DNA of 64,000 bases from Sphingobacterium sp. xlx-96 (GCF_011007365.1 NZ_WFKM01000009.1:1-64000), one strand, 5' to 3'. Shown: positions 45,770-54,127, counted from the first letter of the stretch. Program-made: numbers and translations. Notes: generated by a model from the sequence alone, not told the origin.

Positions 45770-46418
45770 AGGTAGCTATCTTTATAAATATTTTCCTAAT
45801 CACGCCATTTTGTTCGATAGCTTTTATGGTAAGTTTCAGATTTTCAGATTTTTTAAAAATTCTACAGTGCACCTTTTTTATATACCCCAGTTTGGTTCCG
45901 TTAAAGCTGACCAATACCGCTTCGGGATCGTATACATTATCTTTTTCAAGAGCATACTGTAGTGAGTCGCCATTTTTTACAAAATCTTTTGGGATCTGGT
46001 AATGAGAGAGTCCTGAGAGATCAGTTAAAAAAGGAAGATCATCACTATCTTGGTATTCCGCTAAGAATTCGAAGTTATCCGTTGCCGTTAACCCTTGTGT
46101 TTTACCTAACAGGTGAAATTTATCATCTACTTTTTCAGCAGATACTTCCCAAAAATCCAAGAAGTGCTGAGCGTCCGGGCGATCCGTTTTGATCAGCCTA
46201 TGGGCGAATATAGAGAGCACATTGACATCATATACCTTATCTAGGTTCTGGAATTCAAAGTAAGGTATAAATCCCTCTATTGATTTTAAAATTTTGGCTT
46301 CAGGGAGATATCGGAATGTAATATTATTATCGCTGTCTCTTTCCAAAAGTCCAACAATATGCCTACGGGATCCCGCCCCCTTACGCCATGCAAGATATAT
46401 TTTTGAAAATTCACTCAT
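45768..46418 (-). CDS. HIRAN-domain protein with HipA-like N-terminal region
   Basis: The protein has 216 residues. The N-terminal part 'YLAWRKGAGSRRHIVGLLER', 'ITFRYLPEAKILKSIEGFIP' and 'VYDVNVLSIFAHRL' resembles the 'how-it-looks-in' subdomain of HipA-type proteins. The C-terminal part is HIRAN: 'GDSLQYALEKDNVYDPEAVL', 'VSFNGTKLGYIKKVHCRIFK'. HIRAN domains bind DNA ends or damaged DNA in helicases and occur alone in accessory genes. No kinase domain is present. Function unknown; it may sense DNA or act as an antitoxin-like partner. Confidence 0.75.
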   Translation of the reverse strand: MSEFSKIYLAWRKGAGSRRHIVGLLERDSDNNITFRYLPEAKILKSIEGFIPYFEFQNLDKVYDVNVLSIFAHRLIKTDRPDAQHFLDFWEVSAEKVDDKFHLLGKTQGLTATDNFEFLAEYQDSDDLPFLTDLSGLSHYQIPKDFVKNGDSLQYALEKDNVYDPEAVLVSFNGTKLGYIKKVHCRIFKKSENLKLTIKAIEQNGVIRKIFIKIAT

Positions 46419-46467
46419 TGATAATAGATATTATTTTTTCGTACCGCAAAGTTAGCAATTTTACTAT

Positions 46468-46570
46468 CAACTCTTTCCTTGTGGCGGATATGCCTCCATC
46501 ATTTGTGGATCGTTCAGCATTTTATTGATTTTATCTTCGGTAAGTTCACGGGCTAATGAGCTTCCGCTAT
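46468..46570 (-). pseudogene. C-terminal tail of a lost gene
   Basis: The minus strand reads 'SGSSLARELTEDKINKMLND', then 'PQMMEAYPPQGKS' and stop. Composition is protein-like with no start. It lies within the 480-bp gap before the gene at 46899; the rest of that gap is AT-rich and shows no gene. Confidence 0.35.
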
Positions 46571-46898
46571 TATATATTCATGCAGCAGTGGGGTATATAT
46601 TTATCAAGGCTCCCTAAAAATACCTAGTTCTTGGTATTGTGTCATTCTATAATTGGGGATAACTTTGATGATATTACAGATAATCCGATATGTTTATAGC
46701 CGTAAAAATAGATTGGAAGTTTTAGGTTCAAACTTAAGGCTAAGAACTATTAAATCAAGACCAATTATAATTTAACGATAAACATTATTACAAACATTGT
46801 ATTGGGCATTTTCGAGTTGAAAAGTCACTTACATCACAGCATTTACGAGTGCTGAACCATTATGGATTCATAACAATAAACACTTAAAATATAAAATT

Positions 46899-47696
46899 AT
46901 GAAAAATTTATTAATCGCATTATTGGTGTTTGGTTTTGTAGTAAAATGCTGGGCGCAGGCAGACATAAAACTCGGCACTCGTTTTACCTTGTTGGCACCC
47001 GCAAAGCACTCCAGGACAGATCCAAATCAATCTTTTATATATAATGAAGCAAATAAAACTGCTAACTATTTAGATGATGGTATTAAATACAAAATTGTAA
47101 ATATAAATGGAGATGATCTTATGGTAAAAGTTTATCCGCTTTTTAATGTGCCTAATAAAAAATTCAAAGGAGTTTCAAATGCTACCTATTATAATAATAA
47201 ATTATTTTCAATAAAAAAAGCAGAATATTTAGCAAAAGCTGAGGAGATCGTAAAAGCTGAGATACCTGAGCGTATTTCAATAGGAATACTTACACTACCT
47301 TTTAAATTTAGACCACAAGATGAAAAGACATTTGAAGCACAATTTAACTTGAACTCAACTTTAAATATACTTTTAGGTAGCCCTGGACCGTCTCATAATG
47401 GTTTTTTGCAAATAGGGGCTGGTTTAGGGAGTGTAGATCTCAATTCAAATAACTCACTTGGAATTCAAGCCAATGAAAATATTAATGCAGCTACGCTAAC
47501 CATGTTTGGTGGCTTTATGCTTCAATATAAAAAAGTTCAGGCAGGAATTTATGCGGGTGTAGACTATATAAATAATCAAAAGCATTATCAATGGCAAAGT
47601 AATGGGAAAATGTGGATTGGCTTTGGGATTGGATACCAGGTTTTTAATGTCGGATTAGGTGAAAGTAAAAAAGATTCACAAAAAAAAGAAGATTAA
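46899..47696 (+). CDS. secreted or outer-membrane protein, probable small beta-barrel
   Basis: The protein has 265 residues with a signal peptide 'MKNLLIALLVFGFVVKCWAQ'. Alternating strands at the C-terminus ('HNGFLQIGAGLGSV', 'AATLTMFGGFMLQYKKVQAG', 'MWIGFGIGYQVFNVGLG') suggest a short outer-membrane barrel. The end is Lys/Asp-rich. This type is common in Bacteroidota but has no known function. It is the only plus-strand gene within the minus-strand accessory block. Confidence 0.7.
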   Translation: MKNLLIALLVFGFVVKCWAQADIKLGTRFTLLAPAKHSRTDPNQSFIYNEANKTANYLDDGIKYKIVNINGDDLMVKVYPLFNVPNKKFKGVSNATYYNNKLFSIKKAEYLAKAEEIVKAEIPERISIGILTLPFKFRPQDEKTFEAQFNLNSTLNILLGSPGPSHNGFLQIGAGLGSVDLNSNNSLGIQANENINAATLTMFGGFMLQYKKVQAGIYAGVDYINNQKHYQWQSNGKMWIGFGIGYQVFNVGLGESKKDSQKKED

Positions 47697-47708
47697 TTCC
47701 CGAAATCT

Positions 47709-47740
47709 ATTATAGTCCTTGCATGTGGAAGGACTATAAT
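47709..47740. terminator. bidirectional terminator
   Basis: A perfect 12-bp stem (47709-47720 with 47729-47740) has an 8-nt loop. It lies between convergent genes, with T-rich sequence on both sides. Confidence 0.75.
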
Positions 47741-47748
47741 TAGATCTT

Positions 47749-49911
47749 TTATTTCACAGTACTTATTTTTTCTCCAGTTAACTTAGGATTTAATATATTT
47801 TTTAAGCTATCCAATTCCGCTCTTTCCTTTTGGTTTTGGATTGATTTATTAATTATTCCATCGACCGATTTGTTTTCGAAGCTGATTAGGCTAAACGTGG
47901 TTACAATCAGTATAAAAACAATAACTGCAGCAGTTATAACGTTCCTGTGTTTTTTGAAAAACTTAGAAAACCCACGTGTTAATGAAAATACAAGTAGAAT
48001 AAAAATCGCCAAAGATGCCGACATCGATAGCATAAATAGAGCTGCATGTTGGACCGTTTCAACAAATTTGAATGCTGGTATTGACGAAAGAACAAAAGTT
48101 ATCACTGCTGTAAACAGTGTAATGGTCTCAATAGATTTTAAGTCTTTTTTATCAAAGTCTTTTTTTAATTCGTTCAGATTTTGAAGATCAGTTTTTAAAC
48201 TCCCTACCACGCTAGTCAGAGCCTTCACCTCTCTGAATAGCTGTCTAGTTTTGGAATATTCATAATCGATAGAATCTTTATAGTAGGGCAGTACAAAACT
48301 AGTGAAAAAAAGTATCTTGGGTAGATCTGGGTGTTTTTCTTTCGAAAGCTCTACTAAAGATTCTTCATACGGAAGGATCACGATATAGTTGTCATGCGTT
48401 TTTGCCCATTCCTTTTTGTCGTAATACTCATTCAGTAGTTTCGTACATTCTTTATCAACCTTATCCACATATTTTTCATGTACACTTATCTTTTCTTCTT
48501 TTGATGACTTTGCAAAATCAGTTTCTATTCTCTTTAGGACGTAGTCTAAATATTTTTTCTCTAGAAAGTAATTATCACTGAGGTGATTTAATTTGCGTTT
48601 GCATTCCAAATATTTTTCTCGGTATATATCCAGACCCCATGTTTCATTCTCAGAGATTAACGAAAAATAATTATTAATTGCATAGTTCCTGAAAATATCA
48701 ATACAATATTGATCATAGCTATGTCTGTCAGAATAATCTTCATGAATTAGATAATCAACTATTTGTTCTAGTTCGGTGTCAGACTTTTTAAAATCTTTAT
48801 AATATTTTATAAGCCCGTGTAATTCTGTGAAGTTTAGCTTGTCATATCCTTTACGCTTTTTGTTTAGGGTGTCATGGATATAGTATCCATATTGGTTGGC
48901 GTCTGTGCAAAAGTCGTAGTGGTGATATATTCTTTTATCCCAGTTTATTAGTGTGGGTATTTTAATTTCAAACTTATCAATAGACTTTTCAGTATCACCG
49001 ATTCGATACTTGATTGCTATAGTTTTATTTTTGTTTTTACTTTTATACCGCTCACCCCATTTATGGATCAAGAATTCAAGTTTAACATCCAAAGCATAAG
49101 CGACAGATTTTTGTGTTCCTTTTAAACTATCAACTTGTCGCTTTAAGATTATTAGGCTTTGTAATTCAGATCTGTCACTGTTGATCAGCAAGTCTTTTCT
49201 TGAGACTTTCAGCGTTAGTGTAAACATCCGAATTACATTTTGGAGTTCATCAGATAGATGTGGAATTTGATCGATATTATTGTCCTCTATTATAAAATAG
49301 TGGTCCGAACGGTATTTTGTGAAGTTAGCAACTAGGTAGCTAACAAATTTCTGATATTCTTCGAGGCAATATACGATAGAATCTCTAAAGACTCTCCACT
49401 CTTCGGATAAATTTTCCGACGCCTCAACGATAGTAACGAGTAATTGTATTTGTTTAATTAGTGAGTTGAGCTCATCATCAACCTCATCTATCGTCAAGAA
49501 TTCACCAGATAGTAAGCTGTAACTTAGTAATTTCACTATTTCTCTAATGGATGAGTCAGAGAAACTAGAAAAAGCACCTACATGGTCTATATCATTAGGT
49601 GGTATAAGTGGTGTCCTAGGCTCAGTAGTTGTGTTTTGGGTTTGCGTTGATTCTATCTCTGTCGATGTTGGCTCAAAAAAATGATCGCCTAAATCTAGTT
49701 GTTGTTCTGATTCGGTGATTTTTTTCTGATCACTGGTTTCATTAATAACTTCTGGGTTTGCCGATTGTGCGGTCACTTCTGTTATATCACTAGCTCTTAT
49801 CGATTCTTCTTCAGGATCTATGGAAACCGTGGGTATAGCATTAACAGTTTTGGTTAATTCCGCTTGATATTCAGTTACCTTTTTGGCAACTCCAATTAAA
49901 TATGTTCCCAT
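47749..49911 (-). CDS. 720-residue membrane protein of unknown family, candidate toxin/effector
   Basis: I do not recognise the family. Residues 20-110 are acidic and low in complexity (Thr/Glu/Gln-rich). A long, mostly helical soluble part follows (about 110-590), with 'IREIVKLLSYSLLSGEFLTI' and 'LLVTIVEASENLSEEWRVFR'. The C-terminus has three membrane spans: about 597-614 ('ITLFTAVITFVLSSIPAFKF'), 624-645 ('ALFMLSMSASLAIFILLVFS') and 658-676 ('VITAAVIVFILIVTTFSLIS'). A helical lead 'LKKDFDKKDLKSIE' resembles membrane-anchored effectors of defence modules. It starts 17 bp after the small gene at 49929, so the two form an operon. Confidence 0.75.
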   Translation of the reverse strand: MGTYLIGVAKKVTEYQAELTKTVNAIPTVSIDPEEESIRASDITEVTAQSANPEVINETSDQKKITESEQQLDLGDHFFEPTSTEIESTQTQNTTTEPRTPLIPPNDIDHVGAFSSFSDSSIREIVKLLSYSLLSGEFLTIDEVDDELNSLIKQIQLLVTIVEASENLSEEWRVFRDSIVYCLEEYQKFVSYLVANFTKYRSDHYFIIEDNNIDQIPHLSDELQNVIRMFTLTLKVSRKDLLINSDRSELQSLIILKRQVDSLKGTQKSVAYALDVKLEFLIHKWGERYKSKNKNKTIAIKYRIGDTEKSIDKFEIKIPTLINWDKRIYHHYDFCTDANQYGYYIHDTLNKKRKGYDKLNFTELHGLIKYYKDFKKSDTELEQIVDYLIHEDYSDRHSYDQYCIDIFRNYAINNYFSLISENETWGLDIYREKYLECKRKLNHLSDNYFLEKKYLDYVLKRIETDFAKSSKEEKISVHEKYVDKVDKECTKLLNEYYDKKEWAKTHDNYIVILPYEESLVELSKEKHPDLPKILFFTSFVLPYYKDSIDYEYSKTRQLFREVKALTSVVGSLKTDLQNLNELKKDFDKKDLKSIETITLFTAVITFVLSSIPAFKFVETVQHAALFMLSMSASLAIFILLVFSLTRGFSKFFKKHRNVITAAVIVFILIVTTFSLISFENKSVDGIINKSIQNQKERAELDSLKNILNPKLTGEKISTVK

Positions 49912-49928
49912 ACCTTAGTATTAATGTA

Positions 49929-50441
49929 TTAAAAACTATACACTTTGTATTCGTTTTTAATCACCTGGGTAGGGATTTTCATACTTAGCTTATTCTGAGA
50001 TTTAGCTTGGTTAAAATAATATCGCCATGAAAACCACTGATGGCTTAGTTCGACAAGATCATACGCGGGCATGAATAATATTTCAGGATTTTTCTTCAAT
50101 AACAGCTCAAACTTTGGATCGACTATACTAACAACAGTTTGATCAAACGAACTAGACAGTATAGTCTGTCTTTTTAATGTTGTTTGTTGTTTTGTAAATA
50201 AAAAGTTGTCAAAGCTATTTGCTTTCATCCATGTATATATATCTTTTTCTACGTGGCCTAGCGGCATAGCGTAAACATTATTGAAATGATCAATCAATGA
50301 ATTACCTTCATCATCCTCCACGGTGGAGAAGAAAAACAAAAGCTTTACGCATTTAAGGATACTCAGATCGTTAGATCTTCCGTTGTCTCTTAAATGAACA
50401 AGTGTTTTGAAGATAAAATATTCAAAGATTTGGTTTTTCAT
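49929..50441 (-). CDS. small Panacea/SocA-like (DUF4065-type) protein, candidate antitoxin
   Basis: The protein has 170 residues. 'LSILKCVKLLFFFSTVED', then 'FNNVYAMPLGHVEKDIYTWM' resembles the Panacea/SocA pattern (helix 'KLLYF...', then 'a.pyGPVe.dvY'), or the middle component of ABC-3C systems. The match is by eye and weak. Panacea domains act as antitoxins for many unrelated toxins. The gene lies first in a two-gene operon, 17 bp before a large membrane protein, which is the expected order for such a pair. Confidence 0.55.
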   Translation of the reverse strand: MKNQIFEYFIFKTLVHLRDNGRSNDLSILKCVKLLFFFSTVEDDEGNSLIDHFNNVYAMPLGHVEKDIYTWMKANSFDNFLFTKQQTTLKRQTILSSSFDQTVVSIVDPKFELLLKKNPEILFMPAYDLVELSHQWFSWRYYFNQAKSQNKLSMKIPTQVIKNEYKVYSF

Positions 50442-50870
50442 GACGAACTTCTATCATAAGTGGCTGCAAAGGTAAAAATAACCTATGATAAATATAGTAA
50501 TAAAATTTATTATATTCCTATTTCTGTCAACTATTTATTTTTCAATACTTTTCGCTTTCTTCTGTTCTATGCTGTGCTGATTTCAGAACTTATTTACTAA
50601 GATCCAGCGCAAATTATTTTATAGTTTTTTGTGCCAACATTATCCTTCGTAAATCTCATGATTAACATAGATTTTTTCGATGTTGTCTATATATCATTTA
50701 GTATGTACTCTTTGTTCTGTTACCTTGGGTGGAATAATGATATTTTAGATAATTAGTTTTCTTCTAAACCAGTGGTGTGTTTTGTTTTCAGTATCAAAAT
50801 CTGATCATTTTAGCTTCCCCTAAAGGCGAGTCTTCTATTGCTTTTTAGTATCACTTCTTACTTGGCTTCA
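50442..50870. other. AT-rich intergenic region, no gene seen
   Basis: This stretch holds the promoter of the two-gene module and AT-rich, stop-dense sequence in all frames. Nothing else is supported. Confidence 0.5.
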
Positions 50871-50973
50871 CTAACTGTTTTCGTTTTCTTCTCCTTCTGG
50901 TTTCAGTCGTAATACTTCCTTGCCCGCTTCGGTGGTGTAGTAGCTTTGTCCGGGGTGATTTAATATTTTCAGG
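50871..50973 (-). pseudogene. C-terminal tail of a lost winged-helix-like gene
   Basis: The minus strand reads 'ILNHPGQSYYTTEAGKEVLR', 'LKPEGEENENS' and stop at 50871-50873. The first part resembles the wing of a MarR/PadR-type domain. No upstream part remains. Confidence 0.4.
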
Positions 50974-50993
50974 GTGTGTCATGGCTATCCATT

Positions 50994-51214
50994 TTAAAGA
51001 AACGCTATATCCGTAAGTCTGCAGATCTTCCCGTCCTTGTCGAACTCAAATACCGACCTGCCTTTCAGCTTGATAGCATCACCTTTTTTCATACCGTTTG
51101 GCAGGTCTATGGCGACGATAGTGCTGTAGCTAATCATAATCTCGGAGGAGGCTCTTTGATGACTGAGCGATTCGCTGGTCTTCTGCCGCTCGCTAAGATA
51201 GGAGAGTGCTTTGG
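50994..51214 (-). pseudogene. NTF2/SnoaL-like gene fragment, copy 2
   Basis: The minus strand reads 'ALSYLSERQKTSESLSHQRA', 'IVAIDLPNGMKKGDAIKLKG', 'RSVFEFDKDGKICRLTDIAF', stop at 50994. The ending is typical of the last strand of NTF2-like proteins. It matches the remnant at 45502-45640 over the first half. The start is missing. Confidence 0.55.
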
Positions 51215-51377
51215 TAGCCTGCGTTTTGAACGCTTCGATCCCCCTGTAATTGTAGGGATATGTTGCCGTTGGCTATATGCATTTTTGCATATTGCTTTTT
51301 TCTTCCAATTCTCTTTTCTTGAAAATATTACGAGAAGCTAATGACCAATTTTTGGTTTCTTCGTTGTTTATTATCGA

Positions 51378-52499
51378 TTAAAACAACTTGATGTAAGAGT
51401 CGAACATAAAAATCTGTCCCCTTTTTCCTCCTGTCATTTCTTTTATTATACCATATTGTTCCATTTCGTCGATAATTTTGTAAGCGGTTGGCATGGATAC
51501 TCCCGTTAATGTTACGACTTGTTGTGCATTAATAATTGGACGTTGGTACAATTGGTCTAATATACTAAGTATATGATGACTTCTCGTACTCTTTTTCTGG
51601 AGTAACTCTTCTGTTTCTTTTTTTAATTTTAATATCGCATCAAATGTAGCGACTCCATTTTTGGCTGTTTCTATAATTCCAACCAAAAAAAACTTCAACC
51701 ACTGTTTGATATCGCTGTGTGTCCGGACACGCATTAAATTATCGTAATATAATCCTCGATGACGCTCGAAAAAATCTGATAAATACAGAATAGGTTTTTT
51801 AAGAATCCCTTTATCAACTAAGTATAGCGTGATCAATAAACGTCCTACCCGACCATTACCATCCAAAAAAGGGTGAATAGTTTCAAATTGATAATGTATT
51901 AAAGCAATCTTCAGCAAATCAGGAATAAAATACTCTTCATTGTGCGCGAACTTCTCTAGATCATTCATTAATTCTGGAACAGAGTTACACACGGGCGGTA
52001 TAAATGTAGCATCATTGATACTAGCGCCACCAATCCAATTCTGACTGCTTCTAAATTCACCAGGTAATTTATGTTCACCACGAGCGCTTTGTAGTAAAAT
52101 ACGATGAGTGTCACGGATTAATCTTGAAGAAAAAGGTAATTCGTGGAGCTTTTGAATCGCTTGATTCATTGCCTCAATGTAATTATGAACTTCTACCCAG
52201 TCATCTCTTCGTTCGACGCGTAAATCTTCTTTATCTAAGAAAGCATCTTCTATATTGGTTTGCGTACCTTCAATCTTACTGCTCTGGGTCGCTTCCTTAG
52301 CGACATGCATGCTGATGAATAAGTCAATATTGGGGATGTATTCAGAATACATATCCAGGCGTCCTATTTGTCGATCTGCTTTGGATAGCAATTGTTGAAT
52401 TTCCATGTCATCCAAAACCCATTGCTTGTTCATTTCAGTTGGTTGAAAACTCTTATAGAATCCCTGATTGATATATGTTCCAGCCTTGAAGTCTTTCAT
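51378..52499 (-). CDS. Fic-family AMPylase with N-terminal inhibitory motif
   Basis: The protein has 373 residues. The Fic core motif 'HPFLDGNGRVGR' (209-220) is complete, with catalytic His209. The inhibitory helix motif S-x-x-x-E-G is present near residues 73-78 ('SSKIEG'), making it a class II, self-inhibited Fic protein. The flap-like 'GGASINDATFIPPV' lies before the core. The C-terminus is a winged helix ('INAQQVVTLTGVSMPTAYKI'), so it likely binds DNA or autoregulates. Fic proteins transfer AMP to target hydroxyls. Likely an accessory stress or toxin-like gene. Confidence 0.95.
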   Translation of the reverse strand: MKDFKAGTYINQGFYKSFQPTEMNKQWVLDDMEIQQLLSKADRQIGRLDMYSEYIPNIDLFISMHVAKEATQSSKIEGTQTNIEDAFLDKEDLRVERRDDWVEVHNYIEAMNQAIQKLHELPFSSRLIRDTHRILLQSARGEHKLPGEFRSSQNWIGGASINDATFIPPVCNSVPELMNDLEKFAHNEEYFIPDLLKIALIHYQFETIHPFLDGNGRVGRLLITLYLVDKGILKKPILYLSDFFERHRGLYYDNLMRVRTHSDIKQWLKFFLVGIIETAKNGVATFDAILKLKKETEELLQKKSTRSHHILSILDQLYQRPIINAQQVVTLTGVSMPTAYKIIDEMEQYGIIKEMTGGKRGQIFMFDSYIKLF

Positions 52500-52762
52500 T
52501 TGGATAAATTTAATGATAACACCTTAACTTGAAGATGCAGTTGTTTAAAATTGGATGAGCAAAATTAAACAATAAAAACCTTATTTAAAAATATGTCTAT
52601 TTATTTAAATAACGAATGGCTTAATTAAGAAAATTCATACTTTTTAAATCCGGAGTAGCTTAGGATTTCTCATCTTTTTCTTGCTTAACCCTGCTTAACT
52701 CTTGCTAATGCTTTAAATTGGTTCGTACAGTTGCCTATAGCTTGTCTATGGTTTTGTTTTTG
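52500..52762. other. promoter region of the fic gene, no further gene
   Basis: AT-rich sequence upstream of fic on the minus strand; no open frame of note. Confidence 0.4.
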
Positions 52763-52811
52763 ATACTCTCCTTTTTTTGATATCCTTTTGGTTTTCTTCT
52801 GAAGTTGGCCT
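52763..52811. repeat. interspersed repeat a, copy 3
   Basis: CTCTCC, ATATCCTTTTGG and TTTTCTTCTG match the second half of the copies at 42982 and 44152. An inverted CCCGAAATCGGG lies 12 bp further on. It is in the gap between fic and the small membrane protein gene. Confidence 0.5.
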
Positions 52812-52909
52812 CGTCATCCCGAAATCGGGACAGATAGTCGAGGGTGTCGAGAACCCCGAAGGGCTCAACGAAGTTACATCTACAAACTATACGTTCGTTT
52901 TCCCATTTT

Positions 52910-52960
52910 CTATTTCTTCTCTTCCGCAGGAGGTTCCAAGCCTATTATAGGGCGCTCGAG
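52910..52960 (-). pseudogene. C-terminal gene tail with -PPAEEKK ending
   Basis: The minus strand reads 'ERPIIGLEPPAEEKK' then stop (52910-52912). A near-identical ending is found at 53248-53300 ('DSPITGLVPFAEEKK'). It is a remnant of a lost gene end. Confidence 0.4.
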
Positions 52961-52973
52961 CGAGTGGCAAGAT

Positions 52974-53201
52974 CTATGCAGTTTCCTTAGTCGATTTCTT
53001 ATTTCCATCTTTTCCAAATATCCAGTAACATATCATAGCCAGTCCCGACGCGACCAATAGCGCTATAATCCAAAATGTACGATTACCATCCAGTTTTGGA
53101 TTATTCATTAAATGATAGAATGTATATATGTAAAATATAGAGATAGGAAGTACGAGAAGTAAAAATTCAGATGTTCCTAGGTTTAAAAATAATAAGTTCA
53201 T
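52974..53201 (-). CDS. small two-span membrane protein (PLDc_N-like)
   Basis: The protein has 75 residues from ATG 53201, chosen because the upstream in-frame part overlaps a gene-tail remnant. Two membrane spans are 'FLLLVLPISIFYIYTFYHLM' and 'FWIIALLVASGLAMICYWIF', ending 'GKDGNKKSTKETA'. Spacing and the R/W pair 'NRTFWII' fit the PLDc_N (cardiolipin synthase N-terminal) two-helix domain, here alone. Function unknown. Confidence 0.6.
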   Translation of the reverse strand: MNLLFLNLGTSEFLLLVLPISIFYIYTFYHLMNNPKLDGNRTFWIIALLVASGLAMICYWIFGKDGNKKSTKETA

Positions 53202-53247
53202 ATGTTTTTGCTTTGTTATTGGTTTAATTTTTAGACTAGTTAGTTGT

Positions 53248-53300
53248 TTACTTTTTCTCTTCCGCAAATGGTACTAAACCTGTTATTGGACTGTCGCCTT
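53248..53300 (-). pseudogene. second gene tail with -AEEKK ending
   Basis: The minus strand reads 'GDSPITGLVPFAEEKK' and stop (53248-53250). It parallels the tail at 52910. Confidence 0.4.
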
Positions 53301-53343
53301 ATAATTGGTTAAAGAAAATAGTAGTTCTGTTTCAACTTAGTGC

Positions 53344-53901
53344 TCAAGTCAATTTATATTTTTTAGGGGAAACGTTATCGTCTCTTTGCAACCAACCTTT
53401 CTTCACAGCACTATTCAATGTATTGGTTGCAGTATCATATATAAATGAGTAGTTTTTCTTACAAAAGTCTATAACTTCTTGTTCGTCTACCCAATCTTCA
53501 AAAAGCTTTGTGTTTGGTATTAATCTATGTTCAAGCAGTTCCATCAAGCCAGCACGCTCTTCTAATATCATGTGAGCATTACTCTGTATCGACATATGGT
53601 ACTTAATAATTCTTTGCATAAGAGCTTTCCAACTAGGGAGTTTCTTAAGGGAATAGAACTCTTGCAAAGTGTATCCGTAGAAGAGTATAAGTTCATTGAT
53701 AACCTCTACCCCAACATTCTCTCCATTCTCTGCCCCTTTTAATGTATTTGTGCTCATTGCCAATACGCTAGAGATTTCTTCAGCCCGCTTTGCTAGCAAA
53801 TTTCTTAAACCTTTCAGTCTTTCTCCTATCTGTTTGTTTTGCATTATGGCTAACGTCTTCAGTAAAGAATTTTCTGTCTGATTCGAATTATTTTTCATCA
53901 A
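53344..53901 (-). CDS. XRE-type helix-turn-helix regulator
   Basis: The protein has 185 residues; the ATG opening 'MQNKQIGERLKGLRN' is another possible start. The helix-turn-helix is 'IGERLKGLRNLLAKRAEEIS', 'SVLAMSTNTLKGAENGENVG', then 'VEVINELILFYGYTLQEFYS', the Cro/CI pattern. The C-terminal 100 residues are helical ('LPSWKALMQRIIKYHMSIQS') and unrecognised. No operon partner is obvious. Confidence 0.75.
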   Translation of the reverse strand: MMKNNSNQTENSLLKTLAIMQNKQIGERLKGLRNLLAKRAEEISSVLAMSTNTLKGAENGENVGVEVINELILFYGYTLQEFYSLKKLPSWKALMQRIIKYHMSIQSNAHMILEERAGLMELLEHRLIPNTKLFEDWVDEQEVIDFCKKNYSFIYDTATNTLNSAVKKGWLQRDDNVSPKKYKLT

Positions 53902-54028
53902 TATTTTGATTATAATTAATTAGTAGCTATATTTGTGTTGTAATCAGTTCGTCTGATTTGAGTCTTGTCTAACAAAAACCAGCAATTTTTAAGACACAAG
54001 ACCACTAGGAGTTTTATCCCTACTTTGC

Positions 54029-54036
54029 TATCTTTG
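54029..54036 (+). promoter_or_regulatory. Bacteroidota -7 box (TATCTTTG) of the candidate small RNA
   Basis: TATCTTTG fits the TAnnTTTG -7 consensus exactly. The -33 region upstream is only weakly TTTG-like. It would start transcription near 54043. Confidence 0.45.
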
Positions 54037-54042
54037 CGATGT

Positions 54043-54127
54043 GTGGGATAGGCTCCTGCTGGAAACCGTGTCTAAGGCCCTTGCTGGTGCCATGTTGGGC
54101 GGTGGAAAGCAGGAGCCTATCTTTTTT
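54043..54127 (+). ncRNA. candidate structured small RNA
   Basis: A TAnnTTTG box is followed 7-10 bp later by a 14-bp perfect inverted repeat (54047-54060 with 54108-54121), whose right arm runs into six T. The interior (47 nt, GC-rich against an AT-rich background) can form further pairs: ACCG with CGGT, GCCC with GGGC, around internal loops containing GGAAA and GGAA. The product would be about 85 nt, one long rod. It lacks the canonical GGUCAGG / GGAA tetraloop of SRP RNA, so I do not assign a family. Confidence 0.5.

Noticed and set aside
46899..47696. Barrel protein as third gene of the Panacea-like module
   Set aside because: It is on the opposite strand and separated by a bidirectional terminator.
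50976..51341. 121-residue plus-strand frame
   Set aside because: It is antisense to the NTF2-like remnant, whose minus-strand reading has recognisable protein features.
54043..54127. Assignment as SRP (4.5S) RNA
   Set aside because: The conserved GGUCAGG and GGAA tetraloop with AGCAG pairing are not present in the expected arrangement.
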